Of a DNA stretch of 64,000 nt, positions 1 to 7,737 are shown in pieces. Below the pieces are notes generated by a model. That model was given only the letters and a program-made list of their open reading frames with translations. It did no database searches and had not been told where the DNA came from. The position numbers were made by a program, and so were the translations under genes. Source of the DNA: DATGZX01 sp035296965 (lineage in GTDB: Bacteria; Planctomycetota; Planctomycetia; Gemmatales; Gemmataceae); assembly GCA_035296965.1 (NCBI GenBank), contig DATGZX010000298.1, positions 177,863-241,862 on the forward strand, written 5' to 3'. Position 1 is the first letter of the stretch. Every line of letters starts with the position of its first letter.

Positions 1-725
1 GAGGCAACCATGTCAAAGGCGCGCACCGTAAATGCGTCCATCCCGCGAATCGTGCCCGACGCATCGATGTCGCGCCGGACATCGTCGAAGCTCGCCAGGA
101 TGGTTTTCCGCTCCTCGTGCCGCGCGGAGTCGACGCCGTTGGCCAGGCGCAAGTTTTCAAGTCCTGCGCCGTCTGGCGTGAAAGGCCGGTGAGCGACTCC
201 AAGGAATCCAGGCTCCGTGCCGGACGTCATACCGCGCAAGCTGACAAACGGCGGAATGTCGGAGTGAGTGCTTCCACGCATCTTGGAGAGAACGGCGCCA
301 AACGATGGGTGATGCTCGTTGATATTGATCGCGTCGGGATAGCCTGTGGTTACTTCCGAGTCGGAGTGCTCTTCGCGGATAGGCGTGACCGAGCGGATGA
401 CTGCCAGTTTGTCCCACATGCGCGCTTGCAGCGGGAAGTGCTCGCAGATTTGCACGCCGGGCACGTTCGTCGGAATGGGTTTGAACTCGCCGCGAAACTC
501 GACAGGCGCTTCGGGCTTGAGGTCGTACATATCCATGTGCGACGGCCCGCCCGGCAAGTAGATCATGATGGCGGATTTGTTGGATGGGGAAGCCGTGGCG
601 GCACTGGCGCGGCAGCGCAGCATTTCGGCCAGCGTCAGCCCAGTGCCAAATGCGCCGATGCGCAAGAAGCTACGCCGCGTCATTCCATCGCAGAAGCCTT
701 GCTTCGCACCCCAGAGCGTAAACAT
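1..725 (-). CDS. DUF1501 family secreted protein, N-terminal part (runs off left edge)
   Basis: The reading frame is open from an ATG at 725 leftward to the window edge, giving about 241 residues with no stop. The N-terminus carries a twin-arginine-like start (TRRSFLRIG, residues 17-25) followed by a short hydrophobic stretch, then the typical DUF1501 opening: IMIYLPGGPSHMDMYDLKP, FKPIPTNVPG, ICEHFPLQARMWDKLAVIRS. DUF1501 proteins belong to the alkaline-phosphatase/sulfatase-like superfamily and are abundant in planctomycetes, usually exported and paired with large cytochrome c or PSCyt proteins; their substrates are unknown. A second, complete member of the family lies at 15782-17176. The C-terminal half, which would hold the remaining metal-binding residues, is outside the window. 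Confidence 0.88.
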   Translation of the reverse strand, partial: MFTLWGAKQGFCDGMTRRSFLRIGAFGTGLTLAEMLRCRASAATASPSNKSAIMIYLPGGPSHMDMYDLKPEAPVEFRGEFKPIPTNVPGVQICEHFPLQARMWDKLAVIRSVTPIREEHSDSEVTTGYPDAININEHHPSFGAVLSKMRGSTHSDIPPFVSLRGMTSGTEPGFLGVAHRPFTPDGAGLENLRLANGVDSARHEERKTILASFDDVRRDIDASGTIRGMDAFTVRAFDMVA

Positions 726-856
726 GTGGTTCCCTCCCTTAGAATCGTGCGGGTCTGGGCAATCATTCAATCGTAGTCTTCAATGGCAAGGCAGGCAATT
801 CGAATCGCCATCAAAATTGGATCCTTGGTGGAATCGCGAATCGCCAAAATGCGGTC

Positions 857-1744
857 TTACTCGAAACGATCGCCCGTCATGGCGGCGAGCGCATCGTCCC
901 ATGATGGCCACTCTTGGTTTGGAAAGAGCGCTCGCCAGCGCGACGAATCCAAGGATGTGTCGCGCGGCCTAGGTTCCGCGGCAGGGTCACTGTTGCGGGG
1001 GGCGGCCAGCAGCAATCCTGGATCTGCGTTGAGAAAAGCAGCCAGGCGTCGGCCCATTTCCAGTCGCGTCATGCGTTCTGGGCCACCCATGTGCAGCAGG
1101 CCGGTAAGGTCTGAGGAGGCGACCCGGATCAAGCCCCGCGCCGCAGTAAGAAAGCTTAGCGGGCTACGCCATTCATCTTCGAACAGTTTGCTTGGGCGCC
1201 GCTCACGTAGAGCAGTCGCGAGCGTGTCGAAGAAAGACGGGCGCGAGCTGATGCTTGGCCCGAAAAGGAGGCTGACGCGTGCGACTGCATGCGCTGGCCA
1301 CGACAGCACGGCCTGTTCCGCCGCCACCTTGGTTTGGCCGTAGATCGATAGTGGGTGGGGCGGTTCCTGTTCGCAGTAGCTCCCTCGTTCGCCGTCGAAA
1401 ACTAGGTCGGTCGAAACTTGCAGGAACCGGACTACGGCGTGCGCTGCAAGCTCTGCCAGCATGGCGCTGCCGCACGCATTGACTTGATGGGCCTTCTGTG
1501 GATGCAGAAAGCATTGCGCGACCTGACTGATCGCTCCGGCGTGGATCACCAAAGTTGGATGTGCTTCGTGAAACGCGTTCGCGAGAGCATCGGCGTCAGT
1601 GATGTCGACCGGCCGCAACGGGAAACCGAAGCGGCGACCGGTTTGTGTATGGCTCCAGGCGATCGTAGCGATCTGTTGGTCGCGAAGCTCGCGCAAGACA
1701 TAAGACCCGAGCTGGCCGCTGGCTCCTGTCAAAAGGACCCGCAT
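857..1744 (-). CDS. dTDP-4-dehydrorhamnose reductase-like extended SDR
   Basis: 295 residues. The N-terminus has the Rossmann signature TGASGQLG (residues 6-13), and the catalytic YxxxK is visible as YGQTK, preceded by the serine in STDLVFDGERG, a motif characteristic of RfbD/RmlD and MAT2B-type reductases. Family members reduce a 4-keto group of a nucleotide-activated sugar with NAD(P)H. No rmlA, rmlB or rmlC lies nearby, so a role in dTDP-rhamnose synthesis is only a family-based guess; a stand-alone sugar-nucleotide reductase is equally possible. The gene is followed by the truncated DUF1501 gene on the same strand after about 130 bp. Confidence 0.82.
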   Translation of the reverse strand: MRVLLTGASGQLGSYVLRELRDQQIATIAWSHTQTGRRFGFPLRPVDITDADALANAFHEAHPTLVIHAGAISQVAQCFLHPQKAHQVNACGSAMLAELAAHAVVRFLQVSTDLVFDGERGSYCEQEPPHPLSIYGQTKVAAEQAVLSWPAHAVARVSLLFGPSISSRPSFFDTLATALRERRPSKLFEDEWRSPLSFLTAARGLIRVASSDLTGLLHMGGPERMTRLEMGRRLAAFLNADPGLLLAAPRNSDPAAEPRPRDTSLDSSRWRALFPNQEWPSWDDALAAMTGDRFE

Positions 1745-1817
1745 GCTCGTTCTCTTCTTGGAGTCCGTAGTGGCGAATGCGCAGGCGCTCCCCGGCGAGC
1801 GCGGGGATACGATGCAC

Positions 1818-1913
1818 CTACCAGTCCTTCCTCTTTGGCTTTAGATGCCGCAGCCACTTGGCCTTGATACGTCTACGCTTTCGTGCCGTCTTTCGCTTCT
1901 CACACTTGGCCAT
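1818..1913 (-). CDS. 31-residue highly basic small protein
   Basis: An ATG at 1913 opens a 32-codon frame ending in TAG at 1818. Sixteen of 31 residues are Lys or Arg, arranged in runs (CEKRKTARKRRRIKAKW) with a C-terminal KPKRKDW. Just upstream on the coding strand is a purine-rich GAAAGAAAGAAC stretch that could serve as a ribosome-binding site. The size and composition recall very small ribosome-associated basic proteins (for example bTHX-like or COX24/mS38-like peptides in other bacteria), but I cannot align it confidently with either. The gene sits alone in the 310-bp gap between an SDR and an MDR oxidoreductase, on the same strand as both. It could also be a chance frame. Confidence 0.45.
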   Translation of the reverse strand: MAKCEKRKTARKRRRIKAKWLRHLKPKRKDW

Positions 1914-2054
1914 GATCAGTTCTTTCTTTCTCGATGAATCACCTTGGGACGATGGGGAACATCATGTCGAAATAGGGCAGCCTTGGCAAGGTCCGTACGC
2001 ACGGCGCTAAATGCTTCATGCCGGCCCGGTTCGTGCAGGAGTGTGCTCTTGGTC

Positions 2055-3065
2055 TCACCCCTCGGCGACTTTGATCATGAGCTTTCCGGTGTTCTCGCCC
2101 TTGAAGAGCTTTAGCAAGGTTTCCGGGAAAGTTTCCAGACCTTCCACGACGTCTTCCCGTGATTTGAGCTTGCCGGCCAAGAGCCAGCCCGCCATTTCGC
2201 GGGCCGCTTCCGCATACCGGTCGGCGTAATCGAACACCACCATGCCTTTCATGCTTGCGCGATTCACAAGCAGAGAGAGATAGTTCGACGGGCCTTTAAT
2301 CGGGCCGGTGTTGTTATATTGCGAGATTGCTCCGCAGATGACGATGCGCGCACCACGGGCAAGCTGCGTGAGAACTGCATCGAGGATGTCGCCGCCGACA
2401 TTGTCGAAATAGACATCAACGCCCTTCGGACAATGCTTGGCGAGCGATTTCTTGACATCTTCGGATTTGTAATCGATGGCGGCGTCGAGGCCGAGATCAT
2501 TGAGGACATACCGACATTTCTCCGAACCTCCCGCGATGCCGATGACGCGACAGCCTTTGATCTTGGCAATCTGCCCCACAACCTGGCCAACGGCGCCAGC
2601 CGCTCCGGAGACCACGACCGTCTCTCCGGGCTTTGGCTGCCCGATATCCAGCAGGCCGAAATAGGCAGTCATGCCGGGCATCCCCAGGGTCCCCAGGTAA
2701 ATCGGCAGCGGCGCGAGCTTTATGTTTACCTTCGTAAGGCTTTTGCCGTCGGACAGTGCGTATTCCTGAACACCGAAGCCGCCGTAAACATAATCGCCCA
2801 CGGCGAACTTAGGATTCTTGGAGGCGATCACTCGCCCTGCTCCACCGGCACGCATCACCTCGCCGATACCGACAGGCGCGATATACGACTTGCCCTCGTT
2901 CATCCAGCCGCGCATCGCTGGATCAAGCGAGATGTAGAGCAGCTTGACCAGCACTTCGCCCTCCCCGGGCTCGCGGACCGGCTCCTCGGTATAGCTCCAG
3001 TCGCTACGTTTCGGCATGCCCACCGGTCGTGCTGCCAGTCGGAACTGGTGATTGACTACATTCAT
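2055..3065 (-). CDS. NADP-dependent MDR oxidoreductase (CurA/leukotriene B4 dehydrogenase-like)
   Basis: 336 residues beginning at ATG 3065 behind a GGAGGATCGACC ribosome-binding site. The sequence follows the zinc-independent medium-chain dehydrogenase pattern of CurA/YncB and prostaglandin reductase: an N-terminal MRGWMNEGKSY-like block (DPAMRGWM), a nucleotide-binding motif VSGAAGAVGQVVGQIAK around residue 155, then YFDNVGGDILDAVL and CGAISQYN. These enzymes reduce C=C double bonds of alpha,beta-unsaturated carbonyl compounds with NADPH in the cytoplasm. No zinc-ligand cysteine cluster is present. It is separated by 48 bp from the upstream amidase on the same strand, so the two may be co-transcribed. 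Confidence 0.9.
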   Translation of the reverse strand: MNVVNHQFRLAARPVGMPKRSDWSYTEEPVREPGEGEVLVKLLYISLDPAMRGWMNEGKSYIAPVGIGEVMRAGGAGRVIASKNPKFAVGDYVYGGFGVQEYALSDGKSLTKVNIKLAPLPIYLGTLGMPGMTAYFGLLDIGQPKPGETVVVSGAAGAVGQVVGQIAKIKGCRVIGIAGGSEKCRYVLNDLGLDAAIDYKSEDVKKSLAKHCPKGVDVYFDNVGGDILDAVLTQLARGARIVICGAISQYNNTGPIKGPSNYLSLLVNRASMKGMVVFDYADRYAEAAREMAGWLLAGKLKSREDVVEGLETFPETLLKLFKGENTGKLMIKVAEG

Positions 3066-3113
3066 GGTCGATCCTCCGCGGGAACTGGTCTCGGTTCGTG
3101 GAAAGGGTGTGAA

Positions 3114-4454
3114 TCAGCCGGGCAGTCCCCGGTGTTCGAATTCCAACGCTTCTTCACACCAACATGCGGCCGCCAGCAGGTCTGCCTCGGACCAGGGCCG
3201 GCCAATCAATTGGATCGACAGGGGAAGTCCGTCCTCACTCCAGCCCGCCGGAATCGACACCGTAGGCAAGCCCGTATAGCTCCAGGGCGAGTTGAAGGCC
3301 GGATCGCCTGTGGACTGGGCATCCGGAGCTGGCTCGGTGGTGGCGGGGGTCAGCAAGGCATCGCTGCCTTCGAAGCAGGCGGTCATGGCGATGGATAATT
3401 GGCGCTGGTGGTCCTTGCAGCGCGCGTACTCTGGCCCGTCGCATGCTAGTCCCTCTTCGAGCAGGGTACGGATTTTCGGCTTGTAGTCTTCTGGATGGCG
3501 TTGCAAGCGCGGGCCGTGAAATGCTGCTGCCTCGACGGCCATTACCTTGCGGTGGCGAGGCAACACTTCTGCGAATGCGCCGGGTAGGGCAACGTCACAC
3601 ACCGTTGCCCCCCGGTCCAGAAAGCGCCTAGTCGCCTTGTCAACCAAGGCTCGCATGGAGGAATCGGCCAGCTCCTCGAACGGGCCACGCAGTCGGCCCA
3701 GGCGCGGCGGGCGCAGCGGCTCCTGCAGCCGGGCCGCCAGATCCGGCACGCTTCTGCTGCTGCACGTGAGATCTCGCGGGTCCTGGCCGGCGATGGCTTG
3801 CAGGATGATCGCCAGGTCGCGGATGCAGCCAGCCATCGGGCCAACATGGTCCATGGAAGGCGCCAATGGTACTACGCCGTCGGTACTCACCCGGCGAATC
3901 GTCGGCTTGCAACTCGGCACGCCGCAATAAGAGGCTGGCCGGGTGATTGATCCCCCTGTCTGCGAACCCAGGGCGCCCAGGCACATGCCGCAGGCTACTG
4001 CGGCCGCCGAACCGCTGCTCGATCCACCCGGCGTGCGCCCCTGATGCCACGGGTTCCGCGTCGGGGATGGATCGAAGCTGGCGTACTGCGTCGTGACCGT
4101 CTTGCCAAGAATGACAGCGCCTGCATGCCGCAGACGCTCCACGACAGTTGCATCACGGCGAGCGATACTCAGGGCCCAAAGCCGTGAACCGGCTGCGGTA
4201 GGCCAATCGAAAACATCTATGATGTCCTTGATTCCGAGCGGAATACCGTGCAAAGGTCCGCGCCACTGGCCTTGACGGATTAGCTTCCCGGCCACTTCCG
4301 CTTCGCCTCGTGCACGTTCGCGATCCACGAATACCCAGGCACGCACTTCCGGTTCAAATCGATCGATGCGCTCGAGGCAGGCTTCCAGGAGTGCAACCGG
4401 GGAAAGACGCGCCTGTTTGATATCTTCAGAAGCCGAATGAATCTCCCAGCCCAC
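3114..4454 (-). CDS. Amidase signature family protein (GatA-like hydrolase)
   Basis: 446 residues from a GTG at 4454 with a strong AGGAGGTTCTC ribosome-binding site. The amidase signature is clear: the catalytic lysine in GIKDIIDV (about residue 70), the glycine/serine-rich block GGSSSGSAAAVACG, and the cis-serine/nucleophile region GSQTGGSITRPAS. The family hydrolyses amides to acids; the same fold makes the GatA subunit of tRNA amidotransferase, but no gatB or gatC is adjacent and the C-terminus (WSYTGLPTVSIPAGWSEDGLPLSIQLIG) is generic. I therefore call it a free-standing amidase of unknown substrate. It is divergent from argC across about 125 bp. Confidence 0.88.
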   Translation of the reverse strand: MGWEIHSASEDIKQARLSPVALLEACLERIDRFEPEVRAWVFVDRERARGEAEVAGKLIRQGQWRGPLHGIPLGIKDIIDVFDWPTAAGSRLWALSIARRDATVVERLRHAGAVILGKTVTTQYASFDPSPTRNPWHQGRTPGGSSSGSAAAVACGMCLGALGSQTGGSITRPASYCGVPSCKPTIRRVSTDGVVPLAPSMDHVGPMAGCIRDLAIILQAIAGQDPRDLTCSSRSVPDLAARLQEPLRPPRLGRLRGPFEELADSSMRALVDKATRRFLDRGATVCDVALPGAFAEVLPRHRKVMAVEAAAFHGPRLQRHPEDYKPKIRTLLEEGLACDGPEYARCKDHQRQLSIAMTACFEGSDALLTPATTEPAPDAQSTGDPAFNSPWSYTGLPTVSIPAGWSEDGLPLSIQLIGRPWSEADLLAAACWCEEALEFEHRGLPG

Positions 4455-4578
4455 GAGAACCTCCTGACCAGTCGCCGTGTCTTCCTGTCCGACCTCGTCC
4501 GTCTTTCTGCTTTTGGTATAGAATCCAGAAGAGGGGGCTCAAAGGCCACACGAAAATCGAAATTGCCAGGCTTTGCTT

Positions 4579-5592
4579 ATGACCAAGGTCGCCATCCTGG
4601 GCGGTTCCGGATATACGGCGCTCGAATTGATCAAGATTCTACTCCGGCACCCCAGTGCGGAAATCGTTTGCGTCACATCGCGCCAGGAGGAAACTCCCCT
4701 CGTGGCTGAGCTGCATCCCAGCCTGGCGAGCCGCATCTCCTTGCGCTGTGAGCCATTCCATGCGGACCGGGTGGTGGCGAGGGGGGTCGAGTGTGTCTTT
4801 GGCTGTCTGCCTCATGGCGCGAGCATGGCCACGTTGCCAGCGCTCCTGGAGCGCGGGGTTCGGGTTGTCGATCTGAGTGCCGATTACCGATTGCGCGATC
4901 CTAATGTCTACGCCCAGTGGTATGGCGAAAGCCATCACGACCTGGCCCACCTGGCCCAGGCTGTGTATGGTCTGCCGGAAATCTATGGCGAAGAAATCCC
5001 AACGGCTCAATTGGTCGCCAACCCGGGCTGTTATCCGCAAACTGCCATCCTAGGCCTTGCGCCACTGGTCGCTGGAAAGCATATCGACTTGCAATCCATT
5101 ATCATCGACAGCAAGAGCGGCATCTCCGGAGCGGGCCGAACGCCCAAGTTGGAGTATCACTTCCCCGAGTGCAATGAAAGCGTGACCGCCTACAACATCG
5201 GCCAGCACCGGCACACGCCGGAGATCGAACAGACCTTGAGCGACGTCGCCGGCGAACCTGTCGAGGTCATCTTCACGCCTCACCTAATCCCAATGAATCG
5301 GGGGATTTTCACGACGATCTACGCCGTGCCGCGCCGCCCCTTCTCGGAATCCCAGTTGCTCGATCTTTATCGCACGTATTACACCAAGTCTCCATTCGTC
5401 CGCATTGCCACGAATATTCCCGCCACCAGGGATTGCGCGGGCACCAACTTTCTCGACCTGGCCGTGCGCGTCGTGCGCGGCCGCCTGATTATCTTCGCTT
5501 GCGAAGATAATCTCGTTCGCGGAGCTAGCGGCGTGGCAGTTCAGAACTTCAATCGAATGTTCGGATTCGACGAGCGCACGGCCCTTGTGTAG
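4579..5592 (+). CDS. argC: N-acetyl-gamma-glutamyl-phosphate reductase
   Basis: 337 residues. It catalyses the NADPH-dependent reduction of N-acetylglutamyl phosphate to the semialdehyde, the third step of arginine biosynthesis. The NADP-binding loop is at the very start (VAILGGSGYTALEL), and the catalytic cysteine lies in the ArgC signature NPGCYPQTAI near residue 148. The C-terminal substrate region (HTPEIEQ, FTPHLIPMNRGI, LVRGASGVAVQN) is intact. I start at the ATG at 4579 because the upstream TTG adds only two residues and homologues begin with M-x-K-V-A-I. No other arg gene is in the window, which suggests dispersed arginine genes. Confidence 0.96.
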   Translation: MTKVAILGGSGYTALELIKILLRHPSAEIVCVTSRQEETPLVAELHPSLASRISLRCEPFHADRVVARGVECVFGCLPHGASMATLPALLERGVRVVDLSADYRLRDPNVYAQWYGESHHDLAHLAQAVYGLPEIYGEEIPTAQLVANPGCYPQTAILGLAPLVAGKHIDLQSIIIDSKSGISGAGRTPKLEYHFPECNESVTAYNIGQHRHTPEIEQTLSDVAGEPVEVIFTPHLIPMNRGIFTTIYAVPRRPFSESQLLDLYRTYYTKSPFVRIATNIPATRDCAGTNFLDLAVRVVRGRLIIFACEDNLVRGASGVAVQNFNRMFGFDERTALV

Positions 5593-5594
5593 GA

Positions 5595-5614
5595 TTCTTG
5601 GGGTGCCCCAAGAA
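5595..5614. terminator. Compact hairpin after argC
   Basis: TTCTTGGGG at 5595-5603 pairs with CCCCAAGAA at 5606-5614, starting two bases past the argC stop. There is no T-tract after it, so it is at best a weak or factor-assisted terminator or an RNA-stabilising stem. Confidence 0.45.
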
Positions 5615-5631
5615 ATCGATGCAATTTGGGC

Positions 5632-5659
5632 TTGACAAGAATTTGCCTCACGCTATTCT
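5632..5659 (+). promoter_or_regulatory. Candidate sigma70-type promoter for the secreted protein at 5729
   Basis: TTGACA at 5632-5637 and TATTCT at 5654-5659 are separated by 16 bp. The -35 matches the consensus exactly and the -10 in four of six positions. It lies in the only gap between argC and the 5729 gene and reads toward that gene, leaving a leader of about 60 nt. Confidence 0.55.
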
Positions 5660-5728
5660 CCCTCTCCTCTCATTAGGTCGGCAGCGCCGCTACAGGACCG
5701 GAAACCCAGGCAAAAGGGGAGGTGGATC

Positions 5729-6064
5729 GTGCGCAAACTTTGCTGGATTGGGGCCTGCATGTTGGCAATCGGGCTTAGCTCGCAAGCGCGAGCTCAATCG
5801 CAAGCGCTCTCGGCGTTCAGTGGTTACAGCCCGGCACAGCTCCAGTTCACTCCGATTGATGTTTCCAAGTTGTTAATCGCCCCAGTGCCGATCACTCAGC
5901 AGAGCAGCTTCAGCCTTTTGAACTTCATGCCCAAGATTTCGCTTCCCGCATTCTTTACTCGGCAATCACCAGTGACCAGCCCTTTGCCGCCTGCCAGCGC
6001 GTACCCAAGCACTCATTATAAAAGTGCCTTCACTCCCATGGCTCCGTTTACGCCAGGACAGTAG
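5729..6064 (+). CDS. Small secreted protein of unknown function
   Basis: 111 residues from a GTG start preceded by a strong AAAAGGGGAGGTGGATC ribosome-binding region. Residues 1-23 form a signal peptide (RKLCWIGACMLAIGLSSQARA) with an AxA-type cleavage site. The mature part is proline- and serine-rich, with blocks such as QSSFSLLNFMPKISLPAFF and a C-terminal YKSAFTPMAPFTPGQ; no cysteines or recognisable domain follow the signal. The product should be periplasmic or surface-exposed. It is followed by two further secreted-protein genes on the same strand. I do not recognise the family. Confidence 0.7.
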   Translation: MRKLCWIGACMLAIGLSSQARAQSQALSAFSGYSPAQLQFTPIDVSKLLIAPVPITQQSSFSLLNFMPKISLPAFFTRQSPVTSPLPPASAYPSTHYKSAFTPMAPFTPGQ

Positions 6065-6187
6065 CTTGCAAAAATAGCCTGGGTGCCTCGCACGGCGCCA
6101 TTTTTCGTTGTCTCACAGCGCCAGACAGGCTAAAGTAATCTGGGAAGGCTGCCCAGCTACTGGATCAAGACAATGAAGGTTGACGCT

Positions 6188-6880
6188 ATGCGATGCTGTT
6201 TTCGATGGGGCGGAGCGAAGGCGCTGCTTGCGCTGCTGCTGATCTTTAGTTCAGCATTTGCCGAGCAAGACGTACCGGCTTCCAAAGACACCAGCACGAA
6301 GTCCTCATCCAAGGACAAGAAGGAACCCAAGCCCAAACCAATTACTTCGAAGCCACGCTTCCCAGCCAAACTAATCCAGGTTGAGGGCGCGCAACGTTAT
6401 TTGACCGTGCAGGTCACCCAAAAAATTCCCCAGCAAAACCTGCAGGCTGCTGCCAACCTTGCCAATCTTCGGGGACAGCTACTTACCACGCGTGATCCCA
6501 ACCAGATTAGAAACATCAGCAACGACATCGCAAGGAATCAGCAGAATTTGGTCACCTACAAGGATGACGTGCAAAAGCTTGAGATTGAGGCTCCAGACGA
6601 CATGAAAGTGCGCACGCGCATACTTCCGGTCGACTACGATGATAAGGGCAAGGTGCGAAGACTCACCGAGAAGGAGAAGAAAGAGCTGCGCGGCCCCGAT
6701 CCCTCGCTTCCCGGTTACACAGCTGATTTTGATAGTCTCAAGCCCGACCAGATGGTGGAAATTTACCTTGCTAAATCGGACTCATCGTCCAACCCCAAGC
6801 CTAAAGACAAGAAGGGGACCAGCGACCAGCCGCGACTAAAGGCCCTGATGATCGTCATCAACTCCGAGCCCCAGAAATAG
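6188..6880 (+). CDS. Secreted charged protein, paralogue A
   Basis: 230 residues. I start at the ATG at 6188, which has GAAGG nine bases upstream and leads straight into a signal peptide (LLALLLIFSSAFA); an ATG at 6173 would add five residues. After a lysine/serine-rich linker the core reads LIQVEGAQRYLTVQV, a Gln/Asn-rich helix, DDMKVRTRILPVDYDDKGK, then LPGYTADFDSLKPDQMVEIYLAKSD, a Lys-rich patch and a hydrophobic C-terminus (LKALMIVIN). The product at 6914 repeats the same architecture in the same order, so the two are tandem duplicates, 33 bp apart. Both should be exported. Function unknown. Confidence 0.75.
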   Translation: MRCCFRWGGAKALLALLLIFSSAFAEQDVPASKDTSTKSSSKDKKEPKPKPITSKPRFPAKLIQVEGAQRYLTVQVTQKIPQQNLQAAANLANLRGQLLTTRDPNQIRNISNDIARNQQNLVTYKDDVQKLEIEAPDDMKVRTRILPVDYDDKGKVRRLTEKEKKELRGPDPSLPGYTADFDSLKPDQMVEIYLAKSDSSSNPKPKDKKGTSDQPRLKALMIVINSEPQK

Positions 6881-6913
6881 AAGGGTTTCATCGCTGCTCC
6901 CGGGAGTGAGCAT

Positions 6914-7621
6914 ATGAAACAGACGTTGATTCTTGCCTGCCTGCTGGCGGTACCAATCTCCGCCGCTTCGACTGCTTTGGCGGACGGCGACAAGGACGCC
7001 AAGAAGCCCGATCCCAAGGAAAAGGCCGCGACCGATAAGCTGCTCGCGTCAAGTGGTTTCATGGGACGATTGGTTCGCGTCGAGGGCGCGCAAAAATACA
7101 TCACAGTCCAGGTCTCCATCCCGATTGCCGTGCCGAACGGTGCCAACCTGGGAAATAGCCTGGCCCTGCTGCAGCTTCAGCAGCAGATGGTCACGCAGCG
7201 CAATCCCATGCAGAGGCAATTACTTCAATTGCAGATGCTGCAATTGGCAGCCGCGGGGGGAGGCGGCTACAATTTCCGGCAAATCAACAAGAACATCGAT
7301 CTCCAGGCGGTTGACGATCTGAAGGTCCGGTCTCTGCAACTGCCGGCAGACTTTGACGAAAAGGGCAGGCCGAAAAGGTACACATCGAAGGAATTGCATG
7401 AGCTGAAGGGAGATCCGAAGCTCCCGGGTTACACTTCCGATTTCGATAGCTTGAAGCCCGATCAGATTGTAAGGGTGTACCTCGCCAAGAAGAAGGAAGC
7501 CCCAAAGCCCGCAGTGAAGGAAAAACCCAAGGAGAAAGACAAGGACGGCGATAAAGACAGGACCGCCGAAGAAAGACCTGAGATAACCATGGTGGTGATT
7601 CTAAGAGAGCCACAAAAGTAG
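6914..7621 (+). CDS. Secreted charged protein, paralogue B
   Basis: 235 residues with a signal peptide at 1-23 (LACLLAVPISAASTALA). It shares with the preceding gene the blocks VRVEGAQKYITVQV, DDLKVRSLQLPADFDEKGRPKRYTSKE, LPGYTSDFDSLKPDQIVRVYLAKK and a terminal MVVILREPQK. The middle differs: this copy has a long Gln/Leu/Met-rich segment (LLQLQQQMVTQRNPMQRQLL) ending in a glycine run, where copy A has a different Gln/Asn-rich helix. The tail is an alternating K/E/D segment. The conserved beta-strand-like blocks around a variable helical insert suggest a small domain with an exchangeable arm, but no known domain is recognised. Confidence 0.75.
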   Translation: MKQTLILACLLAVPISAASTALADGDKDAKKPDPKEKAATDKLLASSGFMGRLVRVEGAQKYITVQVSIPIAVPNGANLGNSLALLQLQQQMVTQRNPMQRQLLQLQMLQLAAAGGGGYNFRQINKNIDLQAVDDLKVRSLQLPADFDEKGRPKRYTSKELHELKGDPKLPGYTSDFDSLKPDQIVRVYLAKKKEAPKPAVKEKPKEKDKDGDKDRTAEERPEITMVVILREPQK

Positions 7622-7640
7622 ATAGGCAATAGAATTGTGA

Positions 7641-7709
7641 CCAGGCGAGCGGGGGACGTTTGCCTTCTGAGTAGAAATGGACACTCAGAGGCCCGCGTCC
7701 CCCGCTTGG
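7641..7709. repeat. Two-step inverted repeat between the secreted-protein gene and ftr
   Basis: AGCGGGGGACG (7648-7658) pairs with CGTCCCCCGCT (7696-7706), and an inner TCTGAGT (7666-7672) pairs with ACTCAGA (7683-7689) around a 10-nt loop. The outer stem is followed by GTTTTG, so it may terminate the upstream transcript. It belongs to the class of gene-end palindromes seen at several other places in this window but shares no sequence with them. Confidence 0.65.
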
Positions 7710-7737
7710 CGTTTTGCCGTAGGATGGGGTCATTCGC

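Noticed and set aside
2319..3398. 359-codon plus-strand frame
   Set aside because: It lies antisense to the MDR oxidoreductase and amidase genes, both of which have clear motifs and ribosome-binding sites.
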